Assembly: GCF_004345855.1 (NCBI RefSeq)
Contig: NZ_SLXN01000010.1
Span: forward strand, 39,859 to 103,858
DNA: 64,000 nucleotides
Origin: Sphingomonas sp. BK235
Lineage (GTDB): Bacteria; Pseudomonadota; Alphaproteobacteria; Sphingomonadales; Sphingomonadaceae
Direction: 5' to 3'
Part shown: in pieces, positions 1 to 8,541 of the stretch
Position numbering within the stretch: position 1 is the first letter of the stretch
Layout of the letters: every line of letters starts with the position of its first letter
Program-made: the position numbers and the translations under genes
The notes under the pieces: generated by a model
Told to the model about the DNA's origin: nothing
Databases searched by the model: none
The model's input: the letters and a program-made list of their open reading frames with translations, nothing else

Positions 1-1485
1 GGCGGCTTTGCCGACGAGCAGGCTCGTGCCGCCGAGGCGGCAGCGACCAACGCCTCGCGGGAGCTGGGCATCGCGACGAGCGAGGCCGCGGATGCGACCA
101 AGGAGGTAGAGTACCGTCAGCAGCAGGCCGACCGCGCCACGGCGGAGATCAAGGCGGCCATGGAGGAGCTCGAGCGCCAGCGCATAGAGCTGCAGACGGC
201 CGGTGGATCGATCTGGGGTACGCTGGCGGGCATCGCTGGGGCGGTCGTGAGCGTTGTTGCCGCCATTCCGACCGCAGGAACGAGTCTGGTCGGCCTAGTG
301 CCTTCGATGATCGCCCTAACGAAGACCGTGATCGACAATGCCGAGCCAATCGGACAGGCGCTGTTCGCCGGCGAGAAGCCGGATCTGGAAGCGGTGACCA
401 AGGCCGGCAAGGAGGTGGGCAAGGAGATTGGCGAGATCGTGAAGGCCGGTCAGGCGGTCGTGAACCTCGTAGACGTCATTCGAAAGATATCGGCGGTCTC
501 AACTCCGGACAACGCCAAACAGGTGGCGCTGGTCAAGGAGGGCGCGGAGGCAGCGCATGAACTTCTCCTCGCGCAGCGCAGGGCTGGCATCACCCAGCAG
601 CGCGTCGAGGCGGTCACTGTGCAGCGAGATCAGGCTACTGCTCTGGCGGGCACCGCGGCGTCGTTGCGCGACAGCGTCGATCGCAGGGAGGCCGCCGTGC
701 GTTCTCTGGCCTACACCGCGGTCCAGATCGCCGGCGCGAAGATGGACGTCCTGCTTACGTTGGCCTTCAAGGCCCAGCGCGCGGCCGAGATCATCACGCT
801 TCGCGACGAGACCCGGAGCGTGCTGCTGGACGCAGGCTCGCTGGGACCCGACGTGGCGGTCCGTTACCTTGAGGGTCAGATGTCCGGGGCCGAGCTTGCG
901 GATCGCATGGTCCGGTCTTGGAGCAAGCTGATGGAGCCGATCGAAATGGAGCGACGGTACCTCGACTTCATCTCCGATCCGAACCGCGGCAGGGACGTGC
1001 TGCGGCTCTCGTTCACCGACGCCGCCTCGATAGCCGCTCTGAAGGAAGATCGTCGCTTCGCGTTCCGAGTAGAAACTTCGGACTTCCCCGACGACCGGGT
1101 GGAGACGAAGGCCCGCAACATCGCGGTGGCGTTCATCGGCGCCTCGCTCCGCAACGACGTCATCTCCTGCGATATCACGCACGGGTCGCGCTACGAGCAG
1201 ACGGTCGCGTCCGATCAGCCCGCCCACGTCGCGGTGCTGCAGCCGCGCACGACGACGAGCTTGGGACGGTCGGCTCCGCTGGAAACCGCGATCGATCTGG
1301 ACACGGACTTCGCGGACACCAAACCTGCTCAGCTGGCCTTCTGGGGGCGAGGTGCGGGGGGCGACTATGCGATTGCGTTCCCGCGCGAGGAGCTGGCTCA
1401 TCCGGAGGTCAGCTTCGAGAACGTAACCGAGGTCCAGGTCTGGATCGGCTACCAATTCCTACGCCGACCGGCGCACGCGGCCTGA
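1..1485 (+). CDS. Large coiled-coil/hydrophobic-segment protein, 5' truncated by window
   Basis: The frame is open from base 1, so the gene starts outside the window; 494 C-terminal residues are visible. The first ~60 residues are Ala/Glu/Arg-rich and coiled-coil-like. A long Gly/Ala/Val-rich hydrophobic stretch follows (about 225-345 nt), which could insert in a membrane. A helical Gln/Ala/Arg-rich middle comes next, and the end is a compact domain finishing in WIGYQFLRRP. The architecture (long helices, hydrophobic hairpin, beta-rich tail) recalls pore-forming or Tc-toxin-like proteins, but I could not assign a family. The internal ATG at 160 is not needed as a start because the upstream codons share the same composition. 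Confidence 0.75.
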   Translation, partial: GGFADEQARAAEAAATNASRELGIATSEAADATKEVEYRQQQADRATAEIKAAMEELERQRIELQTAGGSIWGTLAGIAGAVVSVVAAIPTAGTSLVGLVPSMIALTKTVIDNAEPIGQALFAGEKPDLEAVTKAGKEVGKEIGEIVKAGQAVVNLVDVIRKISAVSTPDNAKQVALVKEGAEAAHELLLAQRRAGITQQRVEAVTVQRDQATALAGTAASLRDSVDRREAAVRSLAYTAVQIAGAKMDVLLTLAFKAQRAAEIITLRDETRSVLLDAGSLGPDVAVRYLEGQMSGAELADRMVRSWSKLMEPIEMERRYLDFISDPNRGRDVLRLSFTDAASIAALKEDRRFAFRVETSDFPDDRVETKARNIAVAFIGASLRNDVISCDITHGSRYEQTVASDQPAHVAVLQPRTTTSLGRSAPLETAIDLDTDFADTKPAQLAFWGRGAGGDYAIAFPREELAHPEVSFENVTEVQVWIGYQFLRRPAHAA

Positions 1486-1720
1486 AGTTAGTTCGACGGC
1501 CCGCGGCGCAAGCCGGACCAGAAGGTCGACGAACTCGCCCCTGATACGGTCGCATCCAAGTCGCGCCTGTCGAAGGCGAAGGCGCCAGATTCAGCGAATT
1601 GCCTGATCGTTCGGCCTCTGCTTCTCGCCAGAAGAGTTATGGCGAGTGACGACCAGCGCGTGCATGCCTTGATAGCTATCACCCTTAAGGCAAGCCGAAT
1701 CGATCACTCCTCGGCACGCC

Positions 1721-1810
1721 CTGAGGGCTCAAGCACGGCTATGAATGAGTGGCCGAAGGTGGGAGGCAGACGGGAGGGCTTGAGTGACCGCTCTCGGGTC
1801 ATCGCTTTTG
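1721..1810 (+). repeat. Dispersed ~90-bp intergenic repeat, copy A
   Basis: This stretch aligns by eye, with many substitutions, to 6180-6270 and more weakly to 6885-6956. Shared blocks are AGGGCTC, GGCCG and GAGTGACCG in the same order and spacing. It lies in the 1486-1860 gap, in which I see no gene. Confidence 0.5.
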
Positions 1811-1860
1811 AACGAATTTGGCCGAATGCGTCAGTCAGCTGACTTGCCGGACGCAGGTGC

Positions 1861-2445
1861 TCAATGGTGATTAAAGCGCCACTTCCGAACGGCCTGAACT
1901 ACGGAGAGGAGCATCAACGCACCTCCGAACGGTACCCAAAATAACCCTGATCCATGAAGGACATCCTCCCTCATCGACATTTTCAGGACGAAACCCGCGC
2001 CCACAAGGGCCGCTAGCGCAAGTTGCCCGTAGGTCATTTTGGCATAGGTGAGTTCGCGCGCTTCCTTTTTGCTTAAAGGCGGACCTTCCGGATTTCTGCG
2101 CTCTAGCTCGCGTGATGGGGCGCTCCACGCCCGGTAGAATAATCCCGTAAATAACGAGACAATTGCCGCGACCCCGACCCATGTTGCCCTCTGCGCGTCG
2201 GGACCTGCTGTATCCGGAACCAGCCACACAAGCAGCAGTGTGAAGATTATTGTCGACGACATCGTGGACCACATCGCGATGCGGATGCGCCTGTTGAACG
2301 CCGCCAGGAACTCGTCCCGTTCCAACTTGCTGACGCGAATGGCCGGACCCTTCTGTGACCTGCGGTATATAAAGTCGTGCCCATCACGCGAGAACTGATC
2401 GGAAAAGGTTTCCCGCACCCGATCCAAATGAGCGTTTCCAAACAT
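1861..2445 (-). CDS. Hypothetical membrane protein, 194 aa
   Basis: The protein has a charged N-terminal ~55 residues, two hydrophobic segments (about 58-75 and 88-106), a charged linker, and two more hydrophobic segments (about 138-155 and 165-182). It is probably a four-helix inner-membrane protein. The ATG lies 102 bp from the divergent DCC gene if that gene starts at 2548. No family was recognised. Codon use looks slightly less GC-rich than its neighbours. Confidence 0.65.
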   Translation of the reverse strand: MFGNAHLDRVRETFSDQFSRDGHDFIYRRSQKGPAIRVSKLERDEFLAAFNRRIRIAMWSTMSSTIIFTLLLVWLVPDTAGPDAQRATWVGVAAIVSLFTGLFYRAWSAPSRELERRNPEGPPLSKKEARELTYAKMTYGQLALAALVGAGFVLKMSMREDVLHGSGLFWVPFGGALMLLSVVQAVRKWRFNHH

Positions 2446-2547
2446 GCACGCACCCTATCGATCAATCGGCGTCGTGCAATGATTTCTCCTCTCCTAGCTA
2501 GGATTCAAATCAAGAACTTAGCGTTACCCTTGACGCGTTCCGCGCCG

Positions 2548-3069
2548 ATGAACGAGCGACGGGAGTTGCGAGGGGCCAGCGGGTCCGAGACGCCTCATCC
2601 TGGGTCCATCGAGCGCGCGGTCGCGGTCCGGCTGGACAACTCGCCCGTGATCGGCTTGCTGCTGCGCGTGGACCGGCGGCCGGCGATCATCCTGTTTGAT
2701 GCCATGTGCGTGTTGTGCAGCGCCAACGCGCAGTTCGTGCTGCGCCACGATCGGCAGCGCCGCTTCATGCTGGCTTCGATGCAGGGCGAGGTAGGCCGCG
2801 CGCTGTTTGAGCGGCATGGCGTCGATCCCGCCGACCCCGACACCATCCTGGTCGTCGACGGCGACCGGGTGCTGCGCGACTCCGACGCGGTGCTGGCGAT
2901 CTATGCCGGCCTGGGCTGGCCCTGGCGGGCGGCCGGTCTCTTGCGGCTGGTGCCCAAGGCACTGCGCGATCCGCCTTATCGGCTGGTGGCGCGAAACCGC
3001 TACCGCCTGTTCGGACGTCGGCAGACATGTTGGCTCCCGTCCCCAGCGGACCGTGACCGGGTGTTGTGA
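2548..3069 (+). CDS. DCC-type thiol-disulfide oxidoreductase family (DUF393), 173 aa
   Basis: The core reads ILFDAMCVLCSAN: an Asp followed by a CxxC pair (Cys54, Cys57) at the thioredoxin-like active-site position of the DCC/DUF393 family. The usual motif is DGxCxxC; here Gly is Ala. The C-terminus has the expected ending with RYRLFGRR and a further Cys. The ATG at 2548 was chosen; the frame is open back to 2377, which would overlap the divergent gene's start. No good ribosome site is visible. The stop overlaps the next gene by 4 nt (GTGA), so the two are translationally coupled. Confidence 0.75.
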   Translation: MNERRELRGASGSETPHPGSIERAVAVRLDNSPVIGLLLRVDRRPAIILFDAMCVLCSANAQFVLRHDRQRRFMLASMQGEVGRALFERHGVDPADPDTILVVDGDRVLRDSDAVLAIYAGLGWPWRAAGLLRLVPKALRDPPYRLVARNRYRLFGRRQTCWLPSPADRDRVL

Positions 3070-4787
3070 GCGGGATATTGGTGCTTGGCGGCTATGGCGG
3101 CTTCGGCGGCCGGCTCTCGCGTCGGCTCGCCGGTGCCGGGCACGAGGTCGTCGTGGCTGGGCGCCGCTTATCCGAAGCGAGGCGGTTCTGCGATGGCGTT
3201 CCCGGCTGCCGCCCGCTGGCCGCCGATCGCAACGGCGATCTGACCGCGCTGTTCGCGGCCGAGCGACCGAACCTGGTCATCGATGCCGCGGGGCCGTTCC
3301 AGGGCAGCGACTATCGTGTGCCGATCGCCTGCGCGGCGCTGGGCATACCGTATCTCGACTTGGCGGACGACCGCGCCTTTGTCACCGGTATCGACGCGGT
3401 CCGAGCGGACGTCCCGATCATCTCGGGCGCCTCGAGCGTGCCCGCCCTTTCCGGCGCCGTCGCGCGCCATCTGGTCGACGGCATGGAGCGCGTCAGCGCC
3501 GTCGAAGCCGCGATCAGCGCGTCGAATCAGGCGGCGGCCGGACCATCGGTCGCGACGGCGATCCTGTCGTCGGTGGGACAGCCGGTCCCGCTGTGGCGAG
3601 GCGGCCGTTCGGGTATCGGCCATGGCTGGCAGGACATGCGCCCCGAGGGGTTCGAGCTTGCTGACGGTACCTCCCTCGACAGACGCTGGACTGGGCTCGC
3701 CGATGTCCCTGATCTGGTCCTGCTGCCCGCGCGCCTGGCGGGTCAGCCCATGGTCGTGTTCCGCGCCGGCACCGAGCTCGGCTTCCAGAACCTCGCGCTA
3801 TGGCTGGCGAGCTGGCCCGTTCGCTGGTTTGGGGGATCGCTTCGGCCGCTGGCGCGATGGCTGCTGCCGCTACAGCACCTCACCGCGAGGCTCGGCGGTG
3901 ATCGCTCCGGCATGGTGGTGCGCGCGTTCGGCGTCACGGCGGGTCGTCGGGTGGAGCGGCGCTGGACGCTGATCGCCGACAAGGGGGATGGGCCGGAGAT
4001 CCCGACGCTCGCGGCCGTGATCCTGGCCGAGCGCATTCTGAAGGGCGCCTGCCGCCCCGGTGCTCGCGACGCGGGCGAGGAGCTGTCGCTGGCCGAGTTC
4101 GCGCCCGAGTTCGCGCGGTTGGCGGTACGGCATGAGACCCGCGAGATCGCCCAGCCCGACCCGCTCTATCGGCGCTTGATGGGTGCCGAGTTCGACCGGC
4201 TCTCGCCTGCCGTTCGCGAGCTGCACGCGGTATTGCGCGACGGAGGCGCGTCCGGTCACGCGACGGTAACGCGTGGCGGCAACCCGCTCGCGGGGCTGAT
4301 CGCCGCCGTCATCGGCTTTCCGCCCGCGGGCGAGCACCCGTTGCACGTCTCCTTCTCCGAGCGGGACGGGGAGGAGCTCTGGACACGCGACTTCAACGGA
4401 CGGCGCTTCCGCAGCCGGATGACCCAGTGCGGCGAGGAGCTGGTCGAGCGGTTCGGCCCACTGCGCTTTCACTTCGCGCTGATCCGCGAAGGGGTTGGGC
4501 TCCGCATGGCCATGAGTGGTTGGTCGTGTCTGGGCGTCGGTTTGCCCTTGGCGCTCGCGCCCCGCTCCGCCGCGCGCGAGACAGAGGACGCGCAGGGCAG
4601 GTTCAGCTTCGATGTGCCGATCGAACTGCCACTGGTCGGGCTTATCGTTCATTACCGGGGCTGGCTCACACCGGCACACCGATCAGGAGAGGTCCGCCAT
4701 CAGCATGAGGGCGCCGAACTCGAAGTCCGGACGAGTTGGGTTACTGAACGACTGACCGAAACGGGAAAGTCGAGGGACGGCGCCTGA
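3066..4787 (+). CDS. Saccharopine dehydrogenase-like NAD(P) domain fused to DUF4166, 573 aa
   Basis: The N-terminus (ILVLGGYGGFGGRLSRRLA) is a Rossmann dinucleotide-binding loop followed by a saccharopine-dehydrogenase-like domain to about residue 340. A basic/hydrophobic linker follows, then a DUF4166 domain (about 355-560) beginning DPLYRRLMG. This two-domain arrangement is known in proteobacteria, usually paired with a DCC protein as here, but its substrate is unknown. The start is GTG at 3066, overlapping the DCC stop. The protein is probably a soluble or membrane-associated oxidoreductase; I infer no pathway. Confidence 0.8.
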   Translation: MSGILVLGGYGGFGGRLSRRLAGAGHEVVVAGRRLSEARRFCDGVPGCRPLAADRNGDLTALFAAERPNLVIDAAGPFQGSDYRVPIACAALGIPYLDLADDRAFVTGIDAVRADVPIISGASSVPALSGAVARHLVDGMERVSAVEAAISASNQAAAGPSVATAILSSVGQPVPLWRGGRSGIGHGWQDMRPEGFELADGTSLDRRWTGLADVPDLVLLPARLAGQPMVVFRAGTELGFQNLALWLASWPVRWFGGSLRPLARWLLPLQHLTARLGGDRSGMVVRAFGVTAGRRVERRWTLIADKGDGPEIPTLAAVILAERILKGACRPGARDAGEELSLAEFAPEFARLAVRHETREIAQPDPLYRRLMGAEFDRLSPAVRELHAVLRDGGASGHATVTRGGNPLAGLIAAVIGFPPAGEHPLHVSFSERDGEELWTRDFNGRRFRSRMTQCGEELVERFGPLRFHFALIREGVGLRMAMSGWSCLGVGLPLALAPRSAARETEDAQGRFSFDVPIELPLVGLIVHYRGWLTPAHRSGEVRHQHEGAELEVRTSWVTERLTETGKSRDGA

Positions 4788-4912
4788 CTATCGTGAAATG
4801 TGTCCTCGCCACGAGGGGAGGAGCGGGCGCGTTTGAAATGCGAACGCGCACGTCTGTTTCTTGCCCCAGAAACGGACTTTGCCACGGCAACTAGCCGAGC
4901 TACCGTCTTACG

Positions 4913-5191
4913 ATGAGCATCGCGTCACTCATGCTCCTCGCCGCCACGGCCAGCGATCGCGCGGCCACACAGCAGCGGCTCGACGAGCTTCTCGCAAGAT
5001 GTGAGGCGCGGGGCGTGATCGGCCTTGTTGCCGAGACCGCCCGGGCGGTGGCGATACGGCCGTTGGTTCAACCAGGTGAAGCCAGCGTGGAGCAGCAGCG
5101 GCGCGTCGACTGTGTCCTCAGCGGCATGAAGGCGATGACGGATCTGCGCTTCGGTTTTGTCGGCAACGAGGCGGATACGAGCGGCAGCTAG
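4913..5191 (+). CDS. Small hypothetical protein, 92 aa
   Basis: It begins with a short hydrophobic stretch (SIASLMLLAATAS) that could be a weak signal peptide, followed by a helical Ala/Arg/Glu-rich body with three Cys residues (28, 46-107 region and near the centre of the second half). The ATG is used and no strong ribosome site is visible. Codon composition agrees with a coding frame. No family was recognised. Confidence 0.45.
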   Translation: MSIASLMLLAATASDRAATQQRLDELLARCEARGVIGLVAETARAVAIRPLVQPGEASVEQQRRVDCVLSGMKAMTDLRFGFVGNEADTSGS

Positions 5192-5209
5192 CGCCCAAAC
5201 TCGAACGTT

Positions 5210-5566
5210 GTGACCTCACGTCCACCAAGCCATATTCCAGCTATGGGTTGGATTGCGAAGCCAGTATCCGCAGAGGATAAATTTGATAAGTGGCTTGATA
5301 GAACAAGCCTCACGCGCCTTTTGTTATGCTTCTCGGCCATTTTAAGCCTGATCATAGCGGTGGGCGTGTACCGGGCCGAGTCATCCAGCAGTCGTGCATT
5401 AGCGGCTTTGCCAATTTTGTATGGCCTAGGTGCTCTTGCGGTTGCTTATCGCTTAGGAAAGACCAGGCGCCCGAGCGTAGTTTTGAAGATAGCTTCCGCC
5501 TTTTTCTTACTTCCGGTCGCACTTCACTTTATGAACAGCGTTGGTGTGCTTGATCTCTTTCGCTGA
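5210..5566 (+). CDS. Small hypothetical membrane protein, 118 aa (or 107 aa)
   Basis: Three hydrophobic segments (about residues 35-52, 63-80 and 90-108) indicate an inner-membrane protein. The start could be GTG at 5210 or ATG at 5243; the latter leaves out a poorly conserved-looking N-terminus. AT content is higher than in the surrounding genes, which may mean acquired DNA. No family was recognised. Confidence 0.5.
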   Translation: MTSRPPSHIPAMGWIAKPVSAEDKFDKWLDRTSLTRLLLCFSAILSLIIAVGVYRAESSSSRALAALPILYGLGALAVAYRLGKTRRPSVVLKIASAFFLLPVALHFMNSVGVLDLFR

Positions 5567-5596
5567 CTCGGCCCCGCCAGAAGCGGCCACTCCATA

Positions 5597-5616
5597 AGCG
5601 CCCACTAGCGGGCGCT
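5597..5616. terminator. Hairpin, possible terminator
   Basis: AGCGCCC and GGGCGCT form a perfect 7-bp stem around a 6-nt loop, 30 bp after the membrane-protein stop. There is no T-run. Confidence 0.4.
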
Positions 5617-5638
5617 CAGGCGCATGCTACGTTGAGCC

Positions 5639-6139
5639 ATGCTCGCTCATCTTCTCATGGTAATGACCGCTGCGGTTCTCGGAACGGCCGCTTCCGCGCA
5701 ATCTGTCGCAGACGCTCCTGGCTTCGACGATGTGGTACTTGGAGCGTGGTCTGATCCAGCGAAGTGCAACCGAGAAAGCGCGCAAAGCGTGTCTTTCGAT
5801 GCCGTGCTGGCGGAGAATGATAAGCTGACCGGCGCCTGTATCGCAGTAGAGGGCTTCTGGGTGAGCCGCGCCCTTTTTGGTAGGGCATCTCACGGCAATG
5901 CGAGAGGATCAAACTCGACTCGCTCGCTCGAAGGTCATCGCATCGGCATCTATGCTCGAGATGAGGTTCTTGAGCACGCTCCGAAACGCGCCAAACGCCA
6001 CACGATAATCGGCGTAGTCGGTCAGTGCGAGACTGAATGGCCGAACGCGATGATGGTTCTCGGTTACTGCCACTATACAAGCGGACCTATCCTTAAAGTG
6101 TCTCAAGTCGTTCCCGAGAAGACCTTACGCGTCCGCTAA
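5639..6139 (+). CDS. Secreted hypothetical protein, 166 aa
   Basis: A clear Sec signal peptide is present (hydrophobic LMVMTAAVLGTAASA, with cleavage likely after ASA, about residue 20). The mature part is ~145 residues with Cys pairs (CNRES, GACIAV, QCETE, GYCHY) that could form disulfides in the periplasm. The C-terminal half, with GIYARDEVL and IGVVGQC, looks like a small beta-barrel. No family was recognised. Confidence 0.6.
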   Translation: MLAHLLMVMTAAVLGTAASAQSVADAPGFDDVVLGAWSDPAKCNRESAQSVSFDAVLAENDKLTGACIAVEGFWVSRALFGRASHGNARGSNSTRSLEGHRIGIYARDEVLEHAPKRAKRHTIIGVVGQCETEWPNAMMVLGYCHYTSGPILKVSQVVPEKTLRVR

Positions 6140-6179
6140 CCTGTCAAATCAGGCCAGCCCGACAGCTGCGCGGAACGCC

Positions 6180-6270
6180 CGAAGGGCTCGAGCGGCGTGA
6201 TGAACGAGCGGCCGGAGTTGGGAAGCGCGGAGGGGCGTCAGAGTGACCGGTGATGGGTCTCGCCTTCAGA
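6180..6270 (+). repeat. Dispersed ~90-bp intergenic repeat, copy B
   Basis: This copy contains GATGAACGAGCGGCCGG and GTCAGAGTGACCGG and ends in CTCGCCTTCAGAGG. It matches copy A at 1721-1810 and copy C at 6885-6956. It lies between a secreted-protein gene and the 3' end of the DUF1203 gene. Confidence 0.5.
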
Positions 6271-6296
6271 GGCGGAAAGCCTCAACGCGCGAGACG

Positions 6297-6764
6297 CTAG
6301 GCGCGGACGATCCGCGCGGCGTAGCATCCGCGCTTCGCGTAATGTGCGTGCAGATAGGCAACCGCGGGATTGCTGAAGAATTGCTCGATTAGGGGTACGA
6401 GTGCGTCGCCGTCGACGAGGTCGGCGTCGACCATCTCGCCATCATCGCTGAAGGCCCTGAGCGAGATGGTGCGCATGCGCATCGCCTTCGGTACGACATC
6501 CGCGACATCCAACGCTCGGCTGGCACCTTCGCGAACGAAGATCGCATGGCGGGAGCGATAAGGCGTACTCGCTGGCTGATGTTCGTAGTTGAGAAGGATT
6601 GCCCGCTCACCCACGTCGAGATCGCGAACTTCGACGCGGTCGGGGTAGCCCGGCATCGCGTCAACGACATATCGCGTTGCTCCGGCAGCAGTGAGGTCGG
6701 CGTCCGATAGACCGTAGAGGTGGCTGAACTGGTCGGGATCAAGGCCCAGAACACGAAAGGACAT
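6297..6764 (-). CDS. DUF1203 family protein, 155 aa
   Basis: The sequence MSFRVLGLDPDQFSHLYGLSD, followed by CxDxxPGYPxRVEVRDL-like and LLNYEHQPASTPYRSRHAIFVREG segments, is typical of the DUF1203 family. The length matches the family, about 150 aa. It is a cytoplasmic protein of unknown function. It is monocistronic as far as the window shows, with repeat copies on both sides. The ATG start is at 6764. Confidence 0.8.
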   Translation of the reverse strand: MSFRVLGLDPDQFSHLYGLSDADLTAAGATRYVVDAMPGYPDRVEVRDLDVGERAILLNYEHQPASTPYRSRHAIFVREGASRALDVADVVPKAMRMRTISLRAFSDDGEMVDADLVDGDALVPLIEQFFSNPAVAYLHAHYAKRGCYAARIVRA

Positions 6765-7473
6765 CAGCGCTTTCTCCTATGCGCTGCCATATAGCGCCGG
6801 GAGCACGCGGATTGCATCTCGATCCTTGCGTTCAAAGCCGACTTTCCCGATCTGCCAGCCGCTCTTGGATGGTCAGAGCGGCGGGATAAACAAGCGTCCG
6901 ACATCGAGAGGGCGTCAGGTTGGCCTGGATGACCGGGAATGGTCCTCGCCTTTAGCGGACAGGCGCCGCGTCCGCTTATTTTCACGCAGCAACGGCCGAT
7001 GCCGCCGCGATCAGGGCCGTAGCGGCAGTCGTTAAGGCCAAGTTAAAAGTGGCAGAAAACTTGAGCTTGGTGCTTGGTTAGGCTGTAGGTCCGACAATTG
7101 TTGCCACATGCCGTTGTGGGTGGAGGTCATCAGCACTGAACCGCCACGAACGCTGACCTGCGTTGTCGTCCGCTCATGCCGAGAGTCCTTTGCGCGTGCC
7201 CGGAAGGCGTTGCGACCGACTTCGTCAACATGACTCTGGTGACGGCTTCATCGATGACGCACTGCCGGCTTCACTGATAAGTCTGTCAAAAGGCTGCACC
7301 TTTCGGACGAGCGCGGGCGGTATTGAAGGAGGGTGCGTTCGCGCCACTCTAAGGAAGAGCCTCCAGAACGACAAGGTACTCGCGTTCCTCACCTTGCTGC
7401 GAGAAGCTGGTCCAAGGGCAAACCTGCGCCACATCGATTCGTCTTTTGCGTGTTTCGGAGGTAGTGCGCGAAC
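6765..7473. other. 709-bp gap without a convincing gene; contains repeat copy C
   Basis: Short open frames exist on both strands but none has signal, motif or ribosome-site support. 6885-6956 is copy C of the dispersed repeat. The 7060-7400 part has lower-quality frames on the minus strand and could be decayed mobile-element sequence, but I cannot identify one. Confidence 0.4.
6885..6956 (+). repeat. Dispersed intergenic repeat, copy C (shortened)
   Basis: AGCGGCGGGATAAACAAGCG and, later, GGCGTCAGG...GATGACCGG...GGTCCTCGCCTTTAGCGG follow the order of blocks in copy B. This copy is shorter and more diverged. Confidence 0.45.
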
Positions 7474-8505
7474 ATGGCCAGCGTCGCCGCTCCGATCAGC
7501 TTCGTCACCGAGTCGCCGGCGGTCGACGCCGCCACGTTCGCGCGCGAGATCGCGGCAGGCTATGCCCCGATCGTGCTGCGCGGGCAGGTGAGCCATTGGG
7601 CCGCGGTACGTGCCGGCGCGCAGGGAGATCGTGCGATGGCGTCCTATCTCGCGCGCTTCGGCGGCGGGCGGCCGCTGGACGTGATGATCGGCGCGCCCGC
7701 GATCGAGGGCCGCTTCTTCTACGATGAGACGCTGAGCGGCTTCAATTTCACGCGCCAGACCGTGGCGCTGGGGCAGCTGCTCGGCGAGCTGGTCCGGTTC
7801 GCGGAGGAGGGGATAGCGGCGCCCCACGCGCTCTACGCCAATGCGGCCACCGCGCCCGACCATCTGCCCGGCTGGCAGGAGGAGAATGCGCTCGGCTTGC
7901 CGACGGGCGACGCGCCCGCGCGGCTGTGGATCGGCAATGCCACCCAGGTCGCGACCCACTACGACCAGTCGAACAACATCGCCTGCGTGGTGCACGGCCG
8001 GCGGCGGTTCACGCTCTTCCCGCCCGATCAGATCGCGAACCTGTACGTCGGCCCGCTCGATCACACGATGGCCGGACCGCCGTCGAGCATGGTCGACCCG
8101 GACTCGCCCGATCTGGCGCGCTACCCGCGCTTCGCCGAGGCGAGACGCCACGCCCTGGTCGCCGAGCTCGGGCCAGGGGACGCGCTCTTCATCCCGGCGA
8201 TCTGGTGGCATCACGTGCGCGCGCTCGATCCGCTCAACGTCCTCGTCAATTACTGGTGGGAGCAGGAAGCGACCGCCTCGCCTTTCGGCGCGCTGATCCA
8301 CGCGTTGATGAGCGTGCGCGACCTGCCGCCCGCGCAGAAAGCGGCGTGGCGCGGCTGGTTCGACCATTATGTCTTCTCGCCCGACGCGGACCAGGCCGCG
8401 GCGCACCTGCCGCCCGCCGCGCGCGGCATCCTCGGCCCGGGAAGTGCGGCAAGGACCGAGCGGCTGCGCGGCTTTCTGATCCGGCTGCTCGGCGGGCGGG
8501 CGTGA
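7474..8505 (+). CDS. Cupin_8/JmjC-like Fe(II) oxygenase family protein, 343 aa
   Basis: The double-stranded beta-helix carries a facial triad HxD...H: His162 and Asp164 in THYDQS, and His246 in WWHHV. FTLFPPDQI and the NYWW stretch are hallmarks of cupin_8 proteins. It is probably a soluble Fe(II)/2-oxoglutarate-dependent enzyme or a relic of one; the substrate is unknown. Proteins of this type commonly sit beside tryptophan-halogenase-like genes and TonB receptors in sphingomonads and Caulobacter. It converges on a paralogue at 8542. The ATG start at 7474 fits the family length. Confidence 0.8.
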   Translation: MASVAAPISFVTESPAVDAATFAREIAAGYAPIVLRGQVSHWAAVRAGAQGDRAMASYLARFGGGRPLDVMIGAPAIEGRFFYDETLSGFNFTRQTVALGQLLGELVRFAEEGIAAPHALYANAATAPDHLPGWQEENALGLPTGDAPARLWIGNATQVATHYDQSNNIACVVHGRRRFTLFPPDQIANLYVGPLDHTMAGPPSSMVDPDSPDLARYPRFAEARRHALVAELGPGDALFIPAIWWHHVRALDPLNVLVNYWWEQEATASPFGALIHALMSVRDLPPAQKAAWRGWFDHYVFSPDADQAAAHLPPAARGILGPGSAARTERLRGFLIRLLGGRA

Positions 8506-8532
8506 GGATCCTTCCCGGCACGGGGAGGATCC
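8506..8532. terminator. Bidirectional hairpin between convergent cupin genes
   Basis: An 11-bp stem (GGATCCTTCCC against GGGGAGGATCC, one G-T wobble) with a 5-nt loop lies exactly in the 36-bp gap between the two convergent stops. Confidence 0.6.
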
Positions 8533-8541
8533 GTGAGGAGA

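Noticed and set aside
7163..7591. Small plus-strand frame upstream of the first cupin_8 gene
   Set aside because: It overlaps the cupin gene out of frame, and shows no motif or ribosome site.
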